A stretch of 32,309 bases of DNA from Treponema sp. (lineage in GTDB: Bacteria > Spirochaetota > Spirochaetia > Treponematales > Breznakiellaceae), in NCBI GenBank assembly GCA_031284195.1, contig JAITAI010000016.1:1-32309 (forward strand), in the 5' to 3' direction. A program made the translations under genes and the position numbers. The notes under the pieces are model-generated. The model searched no databases, was not told the origin of the DNA, and was given only the letters and a program-made list of their open reading frames with translations. Position 1 is the stretch's first letter. Each line of letters begins with the position of its first letter. Shown here in pieces: positions 1-8,873 of the stretch.

Positions 1-158
1 CGGAAGGATCCTCTTGTACCCCGCCTCATCCCCTTCCAGGGCTGTTTAGGAGGTTCCCTGTTGCTCAGGCTGGTCCAGGGAAGGAATATCCTGCCATGTA
101 CCCCATCCCAACTCCCCGCCGTGTAAGAGGACAATCCTTTCTGCTGCCCTTTTCCCCA

Positions 159-1502
159 CTAAGAATCATGGCTTAGGAAAGATTCAAAAACGACCCTGCC
201 CTGATATATGGTTATGAGTACCCGCCCCGTACAAGGCAACCCAGGAACCGGTGAATTCTTACCCCGGGATCTGAACAGATCAGGGTTTACCTGCCAGGCC
301 GCCTCAGTATCCACCACTATGAGATCCCCCCGAAACTTCGGCGCCATGCGGCCCCGGTCAGTAAGCCCCAGGATCCGGGCTGGGGATGCGCTCATCAGAG
401 CAGAAAGCCGGGAGAGGGTGATCCGGTCCTGCAAAACCAGTTCCATCTGGCATAGGGCAAAACTGGTCTCAAGACCGGTAAAACCCGGCGCTCCCTGGAG
501 CTTGTCCGCTTCTGTATGCGGGGCATGATCCGTAGCAATGGCGTCAATGGTTCCGTCTAGGACCGCCTCGATAAGGGCTTGCCGATCCACCTCGGTTCTT
601 AAGGGAGGATTCACCCGGCCCCAGGTTGCATCCCCCAGGGCATGAGCGGTCCCGTGGGTGAGGCACAGGTGATGCGGGCTTGCCTCTGCGGTAAGGGTGA
701 AGCCTTGAGGACCGGTTTTTTCCTGCTGGGTCCCCTTGGCCTTCCTGATGAGGTCCACCGATTCCTTGGTTGATACATGGGCAATATGCACATGCCCTTG
801 GGCTTGCCGAGCTCGTTCAATCACCCGTTGGGTTGCATGGTTCTCTGCAATACGGCTCCAGAATTCCCGGGGCTTTCCTGCGGCTTTTGCCTCCTCTGCT
901 TCAGGCCCCCCTGCATCACAGTGGCAGGATACGGGGATTCCCAATCGATGGGCCTCTTGTAAGGCCCGGTACAGAAGCTCATCTGAAACCACATCTTTAC
1001 CATCTTCAGAAAGCATACGGATCCAGGGTTCTGTCTTGGACAAGGGGCCTTTAAGGAGATGTATATCCGAAAGGACCTTGCCCTCCATACCCTGGGTCAA
1101 GGCCAGCACCGGGTACAGATCCACCAAGCCCAAGGCATCAGCGCGTTTTTTGAGGGTCTTCGCTTTAGCAAGGGTATCAATGACCGGTTTGGTGTTGGCC
1201 ATGCAAACCACCGTCCCATATCCCCCGGCCACTGCCGCAAGGGATCCAGACTCTAAGGTCTCTTTTTCAGGATACCCAGGATCCCGGAAATGGGCATGGA
1301 GATCTACCAAAGCGGGCATGAGGACCAGGGTTCCCCCTCCATGGATAGTCCGATGCATCGGAAGCCGAGTTTCAGGCAAGGTCGCACCCTGAGGGAATAC
1401 ATCCTGGATAACACCCTGTTCGATCCAGACCGAACCAGGCATATCCAGGGTTTCATCAACCAGACGGAAGTCTCGAAGTAAAAGCCCGGGAGATAAGTTC
1501 AC
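159..1502 (-). CDS. pyrC: dihydroorotase
   Basis: 447 aa ORF; metal-binding motif HAHFRDPG, ATDHAPHT motif, amidohydrolase architecture. Confidence 0.93.
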   Translation of the reverse strand: MNLSPGLLLRDFRLVDETLDMPGSVWIEQGVIQDVFPQGATLPETRLPMHRTIHGGGTLVLMPALVDLHAHFRDPGYPEKETLESGSLAAVAGGYGTVVCMANTKPVIDTLAKAKTLKKRADALGLVDLYPVLALTQGMEGKVLSDIHLLKGPLSKTEPWIRMLSEDGKDVVSDELLYRALQEAHRLGIPVSCHCDAGGPEAEEAKAAGKPREFWSRIAENHATQRVIERARQAQGHVHIAHVSTKESVDLIRKAKGTQQEKTGPQGFTLTAEASPHHLCLTHGTAHALGDATWGRVNPPLRTEVDRQALIEAVLDGTIDAIATDHAPHTEADKLQGAPGFTGLETSFALCQMELVLQDRITLSRLSALMSASPARILGLTDRGRMAPKFRGDLIVVDTEAAWQVNPDLFRSRGKNSPVPGLPCTGRVLITIYQGRVVFESFLSHDS

Positions 1503-1927
1503 CGGAACTCCCCGGCGGATCGGATTTCATCGCAGTATTCACAGCGGTAGATGCGTAAATCCGGGTTTACCAAGTGAAAAACATGGGGCATGTAGGCTTC
1601 TGTGGAGGTAATACACCGGGGATTTTTACAGATCAACACATTCTCTACCCGTTCCGGGAGGGAGATTTTGATTTTTTCCCTGACTTTTTCGTTTTCGATG
1701 ATATTTACCGTAATATGAGGGTCGATGAGACCCAGAATAGCAAAGTTGATGGCAATGGTATTATCAATTTTAATGATATCCTTTTTCTCCATTTGACAGG
1801 AATTGGCATTCACCACAAAGGCCACCGTATAGGGGGTCTTATCCAAACCGAGCCAATTAAAAATCCTGATACCCTGCCCTGCCTTAATATGATCGATGAC
1901 GATCCCGTTTTTTATCTGCGCTAACAT
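1499..1927 (-). CDS. pyrI: aspartate carbamoyltransferase regulatory subunit
   Basis: 142 aa; GIVIDHIKAGQGIRIFNWLGL N-terminus and C-terminal zinc cysteines (CKNPRC...YRCEYC); 4-bp overlap with pyrC. Confidence 0.93.
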   Translation of the reverse strand: MLAQIKNGIVIDHIKAGQGIRIFNWLGLDKTPYTVAFVVNANSCQMEKKDIIKIDNTIAINFAILGLIDPHITVNIIENEKVREKIKISLPERVENVLICKNPRCITSTEAYMPHVFHLVNPDLRIYRCEYCDEIRSAGEFR

Positions 1928-1944
1928 TACTTACTCCTTCTAAG

Positions 1945-1950
1945 ATTATA
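1945..1950 (-). promoter_or_regulatory. possible -10 (TATAAT) upstream of pyrI
   Basis: ATTATA on + (TATAAT on -), about 18 bp before the pyrI ATG with AGAAGGAG between; no clean -35. Confidence 0.35.
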
Positions 1951-2010
1951 CAGCATGGTAGGTCCAGATGTCCCAAACGATGCTATACCGGTATCCTCTC
2001 TCTATACCCA

Positions 2011-2039
2011 TTGACTAAAAGTTCCATCTTTTGTATACA
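2011..2039 (+). promoter_or_regulatory. sigma70-type promoter for the rpsP operon
   Basis: TTGACT - 17 bp - TATACA, about 160 bp upstream of rpsP. Confidence 0.55.
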
Positions 2040-2199
2040 TAAAATTCACGGGTACATGCTGCGGATCGCTAAGCCGGTCAGTCTGAACCGTTGCCAGGTT
2101 ATTAAAGAAGTTTTGCTAAACTACAGTTTGCAAAGATTCTAGTATGTATACAGCTAATCGGATTCCCTTGTATAGAGGGAACCCATGAGGAGGACCTCC

Positions 2200-2448
2200 A
2201 TGAGCGCCAGAATTAGGCTCAAAAAATTCGGAACCAAGAAACGGCCCTATTACCGCATAGTGGTTATGGATAAACATGCTCCCCGGGATGGGAAAGCCAT
2301 TGAAGAACTGGGATACTACCATCCCATTGAAAAAGAAGACCAGCAGATCCGGTTTAACGAGGAACGGGTAAAACTGTGGCTTCAGCAGGGAGCCACCTTA
2401 AGCGACACGGTGCATAAAATCCTGAACAAGCAGCGGGTATCCTTATAA
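2200..2448 (+). CDS. rpsP: 30S ribosomal protein S16
   Basis: MSARIRLKKFGTKKRPYYRIVV...; AGGAGG upstream suggests start at 2200 rather than 2185. Confidence 0.95.
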   Translation: MSARIRLKKFGTKKRPYYRIVVMDKHAPRDGKAIEELGYYHPIEKEDQQIRFNEERVKLWLQQGATLSDTVHKILNKQRVSL

Positions 2449-2519
2449 TTGCGGTCGTATACTCCGCTAAGATTTATAGGGAAGCGTAAACCCTGATACA
2501 CGAAAGGGAAGGTGGAGAG

Positions 2520-2753
2520 GTGGAAAAAGATCTGGTTGAATATATCGTAAAGTCCCTGGTTGATGATCCTTCGTCAGTATCGGTCAGTGTTGTAGAGGGA
2601 GAAAAATCTACCATATTGGAACTTAAAGTTGCCCCTGATGATATTGGCAAGGTTATCGGTAAACATGGCCGTATTGCCAAGTCTATCAGGACCGTCTTGC
2701 AGGCAGCAACGGCAAAAGGAGGTAAGCACACGGTTCTTGAAATATTGGACTGA
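2520..2753 (+). CDS. khpA: KH-domain RNA-binding protein (KhpA/YlqC family)
   Basis: 77 aa; KVAPDDIGKVIGKHGRIAKSIRTVLQAA KH signature; position between rpsP and rimM. Confidence 0.9.
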   Translation: MEKDLVEYIVKSLVDDPSSVSVSVVEGEKSTILELKVAPDDIGKVIGKHGRIAKSIRTVLQAATAKGGKHTVLEILD

Positions 2754-2771
2754 TGGGAGTGTCCGGGTCCA

Positions 2772-3299
2772 ATGGTCATTGAGGGGATGAACAAGGTGAC
2801 TGAACAGTTTATAGTAGGTGTAATAGGCGCTCCCTTTGGGCTCAAAGGTTATGTCAAGGTGCGATCCTACTCCGGTGAGTATGAGCATCTCAAGCAGCTT
2901 GATACCTTGCTCCTTCGGTGTGGGAATGTTGAACGGGTCTTGAAATTAGAAGAAACCCTGCCGCTTACCCGGGGTCTGGGAATGAAATTCAAGGGGATTG
3001 ATACTCCAGAACAGGCCCAGAGCCTCAGAGGTGGAGAGTTGATAACTGACCGGTTCCATGCAGCGCCACTTAAACCGGATGAATTTTATGTAGAAGACCT
3101 TCGCGGCTTGGAAGTGTTGGGGAATGGCAGAGTCCTAGGGCATATCAGGGATGTTTTCGAAGGCGGAGGGGGTCACCTCATTGAAATCCGCCTTAGTTCC
3201 GGGGACTTAAAGCTGGTTCCCTTTAGAAAGGAATTTTTCGGGGATATATGCCTTGAAAGGGGTACAGCGGTCCTATTGGAACAGGGGATCCTGACATGA
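2772..3299 (+). CDS. rimM: ribosome maturation factor RimM
   Basis: VGVIGAPFGLKGYVKV, DEFYVEDLRGLEV; operon position. Confidence 0.93.
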   Translation: MVIEGMNKVTEQFIVGVIGAPFGLKGYVKVRSYSGEYEHLKQLDTLLLRCGNVERVLKLEETLPLTRGLGMKFKGIDTPEQAQSLRGGELITDRFHAAPLKPDEFYVEDLRGLEVLGNGRVLGHIRDVFEGGGGHLIEIRLSSGDLKLVPFRKEFFGDICLERGTAVLLEQGILT

Positions 3300-4075
3300 C
3301 GTATACGGTCCTTTCCCTTTTTCCAGAACTGATCGATGCTTTTTTCGCCCTTTCTATTCTGGGAAAGGCGGTAAATCGAGGGCTCTTGAGGTACCGTTCT
3401 GTAAATATCCGGGATTTTGCGCTGGATAAGCACAAAACTTGTGATGACGCCCCCTACGGGGGGGGGGCAGGGATGCTTATGATGGCCGAGCCGGTGGGAC
3501 GGGCATTGGCTTCTCTGGGGATACCTAATCGTTTGGATCCGCCGGTAGCAGCGGTCCCAAAGCCCAAGCCTCGGGTGATCTACCTTTCCCCTTCAGGACG
3601 GCCTTTTACCCAAGAGAAGGCAAAAGGCCTAGCCGAGGAAGCCGAACTTATCCTTCTGTGCGGACGGTATGAGGGCTTGGATCAGCGTATCATTGACGGG
3701 TATGTGGATGAGGAAATTTCCATTGGGGATTACGTGCTTTCTTCGGGGGAAGTGGCGGCTCTGGTGCTCATTGATGCCACCTACCGTTTAGTAGAAGCGG
3801 TAATCACTCCGGCATCCCTGGAAGAAGAGAGTTTTTCCGGGGGCTTATTGGAGTATCCCCAGTATACGCGGCCGGAGCAGTATGGTATGCTTAAAGTTCC
3901 AGAGGTATTACTTTCAGGGCACCATGAAAACATACGGCAGTGGCGCCTTCGGAAACGAATCGAAAAAACCCTCGCCCTGCGGCCGGATCTTATCCACCAG
4001 GGAGAGGAAGCGGGCCTGTTTGACCGGGAAACCCGTACCATTATAGTAGAACTACGGAATAGCGGTGCAGGATAA
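3296..4075 (+). CDS. trmD: tRNA (guanine-N1)-methyltransferase
   Basis: DDAPYGGGAGMLMM, LLCGRYEGLDQRI, EISIGDYVLSSGE motifs; ATGA overlap with rimM. Confidence 0.96.
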   Translation: MTYTVLSLFPELIDAFFALSILGKAVNRGLLRYRSVNIRDFALDKHKTCDDAPYGGGAGMLMMAEPVGRALASLGIPNRLDPPVAAVPKPKPRVIYLSPSGRPFTQEKAKGLAEEAELILLCGRYEGLDQRIIDGYVDEEISIGDYVLSSGEVAALVLIDATYRLVEAVITPASLEEESFSGGLLEYPQYTRPEQYGMLKVPEVLLSGHHENIRQWRLRKRIEKTLALRPDLIHQGEEAGLFDRETRTIIVELRNSGAG

Positions 4076-4099
4076 ACACTGTTATTCCAAGGGGGAGAA

Positions 4100-4501
4100 A
4101 TGAGTGAAATAAAGGCAGGTATCAAAGAAATTGTAGCCTCCCAAATGAAAAGCGAACTGGATCAATTCAAAGTAGGGGATACGGTAAAAGTCCATTTTAA
4201 AATCGTTGAAGGTAAGAACGAGCGGATTCAGGTATATGAGGGCCTGGTAATTGCCATCAAGAATGCCCAACTGAGCAAAACCTTTACGGTGCGGAAGAAT
4301 TCCTATGGGGTTGGGGTTGAACGGGTGTTCCCCCTTCATTCCCCGCGGATCGCCCAGGTTGAACTGATCCGTCCTGGCAAGGTCCGCCGGGCAAAGCTCT
4401 ATTATATCAGGAGTAAAATCGGTAAGGCCGCCAAAATCAAGGAACTTATTTCCAAAAAAAGAAAGCAGCCCCCGGTGCGTACAGAAGCCCCGCAAGGCTG
4501 A
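4100..4501 (+). CDS. rplS: 50S ribosomal protein L19
   Basis: [42 protein letters not shown]. Confidence 0.95.
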   Translation: MSEIKAGIKEIVASQMKSELDQFKVGDTVKVHFKIVEGKNERIQVYEGLVIAIKNAQLSKTFTVRKNSYGVGVERVFPLHSPRIAQVELIRPGKVRRAKLYYIRSKIGKAAKIKELISKKRKQPPVRTEAPQG

Positions 4502-4539
4502 CGCTGGTAGCTGGGTGAGCAGGCTTCCTGAATACTCCG

Positions 4540-4917
4540 GTGCCTAGTATGGGAAGGGGTAAGGTGAACAAGTCCCAGAGAGGCCGGGAAGGTGAAGCCA
4601 GGGCAGTTGCATTTGTGGAAGCCGCAGGAATGCATATCGTCGCCCGGAATGTGCGTTCCAGGGGTGGGGAGATCGATGTGGTTGCCCTGGATGGAGAAAC
4701 CATCGTATTTATTGAGGTTAAGACTTGGTTTGTTTATCCTATTGAGGAGTTGCCCTACGGAATTGATGAGAAAAAACAGCGCCGTATCATTGAAACCGCT
4801 AAGTATTTTCTTTTTTCCCATCGAGAATATAGTGGTATGGCTGTTCGTTTTGATGTTATATTTATTGGACCGGAACTTATTACCCATCTTACATCAGCCT
4901 TTATGGAGTGTATATGA
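4540..4917 (+). CDS. YraN/UPF0102 family nuclease-fold protein
   Basis: GREGEARAVAFVEAAG...RNVRSRGGEIDVVALDGETIVFIEVKT, the UPF0102 signature. Confidence 0.9.
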   Translation: MPSMGRGKVNKSQRGREGEARAVAFVEAAGMHIVARNVRSRGGEIDVVALDGETIVFIEVKTWFVYPIEELPYGIDEKKQRRIIETAKYFLFSHREYSGMAVRFDVIFIGPELITHLTSAFMECI

Positions 4918-5126
4918 TAACGGTTCAAAGGGATCACCATCGGGAGCCTGCTGAATTAGAATCGTTGAAACTCAAAATTAACGATCAAAAGTATCTGTAT
5001 GATGCAATCAATTGTTTAGCTATGATATTGAGTGATGAGATTCTGAATATACGTCAAGGAGGAATAGACCATGAGTGGGAGAGGAGGAGCCAGGCACAGA
5101 GGGTATCGTCGCCGGGAACGGACTGA
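4914..5126 (+). CDS. small hypothetical protein, translationally coupled to the YraN-family gene
   Basis: ATGA overlap with upstream stop; MITVQRDHHREPAELESLKLKINDQKYLYDAINCLAMILSDEI; overlaps next ORF by 56 bp. Confidence 0.6.
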   Translation: MITVQRDHHREPAELESLKLKINDQKYLYDAINCLAMILSDEILNIRQGGIDHEWERRSQAQRVSSPGTD

Positions 5127-5550
5127 TACGGGGCCGGAATATACCAAACCCAGTAGAAAAACCCTAGAAAATTCCCGATCCGATCGAGGGCGGGGGAGTA
5201 TGTACGAGCGGCTTCGGTGGACTCCTCCGGTAGTGGTTACCGGGCCTCTTCCTGTGCCGGATTGTCCGTATTGCGGTAAACCCATTAAGGATTTGGCTAC
5301 AGCAGTAGCAGATAAACATTCAGATACACCGGTTCATTTTGATTGTATCATCGCCAAAATTGCCGAAAACGAAACCCTGGAAAAGGAAGATTCCATTGCC
5401 TATATTGGAGGCGGTTGTTTTGGCATCTTGAGGTTTACCGGATATCAGAATACGCCTCGGTTTACCATTAAAAAAGTAGTTGAATGGGAGAATCGGGAAC
5501 AACGGGCAGAATGGCGGAAAATTATGAGCGATAGGTATTCTACGACATAA
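5071..5550 (+). CDS. hypothetical protein with basic Arg/Gly-rich N-terminus and CPYC zinc-type motif
   Basis: 159 aa, AAGGAGGAATAGACC ATG start; CPYCGKPI...HFDC; operon position. Confidence 0.8.
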   Translation: MSGRGGARHRGYRRRERTDTGPEYTKPSRKTLENSRSDRGRGSMYERLRWTPPVVVTGPLPVPDCPYCGKPIKDLATAVADKHSDTPVHFDCIIAKIAENETLEKEDSIAYIGGGCFGILRFTGYQNTPRFTIKKVVEWENREQRAEWRKIMSDRYSTT

Positions 5551-6806
5551 TGAGCGATATAGGTAAGCATACGCTCAACAATCTCGATACTCCAAAAACA
5601 GTTCCGATAGTATCATCCTCCAGCGCAAACCCGGTGATAGTATCGGCCGGGGAGGTTCCTTCTTTGGTACCTACCCCAGAAACTTCGCTTAAAATACCGG
5701 AGGATTTCTTATCAGACCCCCGCATTCAGGAACAGTATGGGCTCCTGCAGGCCCTGGGGGTCTTCCAGTACCTCGACCGTCTGAAACGGGAACTGGATAC
5801 CTATAAAAGCCTCTTCGTCGGTGCTTTAACTGTTTTTCATCATACGTCTATAGATGCTATGTTGGACACCGCAGTTTCTCAGCTTTCCACCCGGATATTG
5901 TTATCTTTTGTGGTGTTTTTGTGGAAGCCTTTCCAGAATAAAAACGAGATCCGCATCAGGGGATATGAGGGGCTTAAACCGACGAATATAGGACCTGCTA
6001 TTGAGAGTTTGGCCCTTTTTGAGGTCTTTTTTCAACAGCATCCTGAACCCTTAACCTATACGGATCTTCTGAAACAGATGGGATATAATACCGCGACCCA
6101 TGCCTTACAAGAGATGGAACCGGAACTGATAATCCCTATTCTGGGACCCTACGGGTTTTATGGGCTGATACTGGTGGGCCCTAAACTTCAGGGGGATCGG
6201 TTCCAGCCGGAGGAACTGACCTTTATTCGGGACCTCATGTTCTTTGTCTCCCTGGCCCTCCAGAATCACCTTCATTATAATCATTCCCTGCAGGATGTAA
6301 AAACCGGCCTCTATAATTACGGTTTTTTTATGACCCGCCTTGAAGAAGAAATATCCCGGATCCGGCGTAATGATTATGTATCTTCGGTTATTGTGATTGA
6401 CGTGGATTTTTTTAAGTCCTTTAATGATACCTATGGCCATATAGCTGGAGACCGGGTGCTTGAACATATCGCCTTTCTCATTAAAGGGGGAATACGCCTT
6501 GAGGATGTAGCCTCCCGTTTTGGAGGAGAGGAATTCACCGTGCTGTTGCCAGATACCAATGCAGAATCGGCATGGTATGTGGCGGAACGACTGCGGCTTG
6601 CTATTGCGCAATTAAAGGTTCCCTGGGAAATACCCTTACCGAGAATTACCATTAGCCTTGGTATTTTCACCTTTGATAACCAGACGGATATTATGGCTAC
6701 TGAAATTCTCAACCGGGCGGATAAAGCCCTATACGCGTCAAAAAGCCGAGGTAGAAATTGTACTACCCCATGGGAACCAGGGCTTGAATTCGGCATATAC
6801 CGATAG
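5550..6806 (+). CDS. diguanylate cyclase (GGDEF domain)
   Basis: GGEEF active site with RLED five residues upstream (RxxD I-site); DVDFFKSFNDTYGHIAGDRVL. Confidence 0.93.
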   Translation: MSDIGKHTLNNLDTPKTVPIVSSSSANPVIVSAGEVPSLVPTPETSLKIPEDFLSDPRIQEQYGLLQALGVFQYLDRLKRELDTYKSLFVGALTVFHHTSIDAMLDTAVSQLSTRILLSFVVFLWKPFQNKNEIRIRGYEGLKPTNIGPAIESLALFEVFFQQHPEPLTYTDLLKQMGYNTATHALQEMEPELIIPILGPYGFYGLILVGPKLQGDRFQPEELTFIRDLMFFVSLALQNHLHYNHSLQDVKTGLYNYGFFMTRLEEEISRIRRNDYVSSVIVIDVDFFKSFNDTYGHIAGDRVLEHIAFLIKGGIRLEDVASRFGGEEFTVLLPDTNAESAWYVAERLRLAIAQLKVPWEIPLPRITISLGIFTFDNQTDIMATEILNRADKALYASKSRGRNCTTPWEPGLEFGIYR

Positions 6807-6845
6807 AACATTTCGGGGAAAATACTACTTATAGATGGAGCGAGT

Positions 6846-7556
6846 ATGATTGGAATCATTGGAGCCATGGAGGATGAAATTATGCTGCTCCGTTCGGCCT
6901 TAACAAATCAGCAGGTCAAAACCATAGGAGGTTTTAATTTTTTTGCAGGCGAACTCGAGGGAAAGCCGGTGGTTTTATTGCGATCCGGAGTGGGTAAGGT
7001 AAATGCTGCCATAGGCTGCGCGTTGCTCATTACCACCTATCAACCGGATTTAGTCATCAACACCGGTTCTGCCGGAGGTATCGATCCTATGCTCAACTTT
7101 GGGGATGCCATTATTTCCGATGGCTTGGTGTACCATGACGTGGATGTTACTGCCTTTAATTACGCCCCTGGCCAGCTTCCTGGTATGCCTGCGGTATTTC
7201 CAGTGCCTGAGGATCTTATCGATCGGGCGCAACAGGCAGTGGAAGCGTTGAAACAGGAGCATAAGCTTCCTCCGGGGTTTAACCATGTGCGGGGACTTAT
7301 TGGGTCAGGAGACGTCTTTATGCACGAACCGGATCGGATTGCTGCGGTACGTACCCTATTCCCCGATATGAAGGCTGTAGAAATGGAAGGAGCTGCGGTG
7401 GCTCACAGTTGTTTCTTGTTCAAGGTGCCTGCCCTGATCATCCGCGCTCTTTCGGACATTGCGGGAACTGAATCGCCCTTGACGTTCACGGAATTTCTCC
7501 CGGTTGCATCTAAACATTCGGCGGAGATTGTGCTTCGTATCATCCGTAATACCTGA
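6846..7556 (+). CDS. mtnN: 5'-methylthioadenosine/S-adenosylhomocysteine nucleosidase
   Basis: GIIGAMEDEI start, NTGSAGGI, AVEMEGAAVAHSC. Confidence 0.94.
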   Translation: MIGIIGAMEDEIMLLRSALTNQQVKTIGGFNFFAGELEGKPVVLLRSGVGKVNAAIGCALLITTYQPDLVINTGSAGGIDPMLNFGDAIISDGLVYHDVDVTAFNYAPGQLPGMPAVFPVPEDLIDRAQQAVEALKQEHKLPPGFNHVRGLIGSGDVFMHEPDRIAAVRTLFPDMKAVEMEGAAVAHSCFLFKVPALIIRALSDIAGTESPLTFTEFLPVASKHSAEIVLRIIRNT

Positions 7557-7662
7557 GAGGGCTATAGGGACGGTTACCCGGGTAATAGTTCCCTCTGCTG
7601 AGAAGCGCGCGGAGTTACTTTACCTGTAATGGAAGGATACACTGAGGCGTATAGGAAGAAAA

Positions 7663-7866
7663 ATGAAATGCGATGAAGTAGCCAAGTTGACGGGCTATGC
7701 GGCTATAACGATCCGCAAGTACGCCGTAGCATTAGGTATCCCCTACACGGGAGAGGACAGGAGGAAAACCTACCACTGGGAGGAGCGGGATGTAGCCCGG
7801 TTCCTAGAGGCCATAAGGGGGGCTGGTGGCCGCCACGACCGGCGGGGGAAGCCCAAAAATTCTTAA
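7663..7866 (+). CDS. small MerR/excisionase-like helix-turn-helix protein
   Basis: CDEVAKLTGYAAITIRKYAVALGIPYTGEDRRKTYHWEERDVARFLEAI winged-HTH pattern. Confidence 0.65.
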   Translation: MKCDEVAKLTGYAAITIRKYAVALGIPYTGEDRRKTYHWEERDVARFLEAIRGAGGRHDRRGKPKNS

Positions 7867-8125
7867 AAAATTGAAAAAAAGGCTCGATAAAAAGATAACC
7901 GTTATATATAGGGAGTTGCACAAACTCCCACCACCACCGGCCCTAGGAAATACCAAGCCCGCTGATAGAGTGGGCGAAAAGGGGATGGGTATTGCTCTCG
8001 ATAAAGTGAGGGGCGTATTCATCGGGGGAATGGGCGTGGCACTGCTTTTTCTATAGCAAGGGGAGGGGCCTAGTAAAACCCCTCTATCCCTTCTTCAGCA
8101 GTGCTTCATGAGTAGCGTATCTTGT

Positions 8126-8569
8126 TTAGTATCCTCTCCGGCAATGCCAGGTGGATTTTCCCCTGCGGGGAGAGGGGTAAGCAAAATCTGGTCTTACCTG
8201 GGAGAGCCGTTGTTCCGACGGAACTAAATCGTACTCTTTATTATTGAGGGTGAGTTTAGTAGCCCTCAAAAACCGAAAGTCCCCACTTGGGGATGACCGG
8301 GAATACCCCTCAATGGTTACGGTTGCCCCTTCCTTGAGGCCTTCAATAAAGCCGATAAATCGTTCAATCCCCAGGACATAGTAACTTATATCCTTATCTT
8401 GAAGGGCGATCATGCCCTCGAGGATACCGAGTTTTCCAGTAACCTTTAGCGTTTCCAGCGGGGCAGCTTGCCACCTGGGATCAGGTCCTCCCCAAGGATT
8501 CCGGTTCTGGGCAGCGAGCAGTCCTCCGACTGTAACCGCGAGCACGATAAAAAAAATGCTTTTTTTCAT
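8126..8569 (-). CDS. secreted hypothetical protein
   Basis: signal peptide MKKSIFFIVLAVTVGGLLAAQ, 147 aa. Confidence 0.7.
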   Translation of the reverse strand: MKKSIFFIVLAVTVGGLLAAQNRNPWGGPDPRWQAAPLETLKVTGKLGILEGMIALQDKDISYYVLGIERFIGFIEGLKEGATVTIEGYSRSSPSGDFRFLRATKLTLNNKEYDLVPSEQRLSQVRPDFAYPSPRRGKSTWHCRRGY

Positions 8570-8873
8570 ATAAACTCCATAAAAGCAGGTTTGTATCTAC
8601 GGAACGTGCTGCACTGGTGGAAACACGTTCTCTGGTGAGGCCAACGGCCTTATCCATATATAAGCAAAACCTATGCCAAGATAAGCCTTGGGTAAATTTG
8701 ATAGGATTTTCTTAATATAACCCAAGAATACCAAAAAAAGCAGAGGATAGTGAGGTCTTATTCCTATTTTTCCCTGATTCAGAGGCTTACAAAAGGGCAA
8801 ATTTTTCCCATCTGGGTAAAATATACCGTTTTTGCCCTTAAGCTCCACAGTGGCGGTCTTGCCCATCCGCAGC

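Noticed and set aside
1-158. Open minus-strand frame at the window edge
   Set aside because: Too short and no recognisable sequence; may be part of a neighbouring gene outside the window.
736-1392. 218-aa plus-strand ORF
   Set aside because: Antisense to pyrC; no recognisable motif, Arg/Ser/Pro-rich shadow composition.
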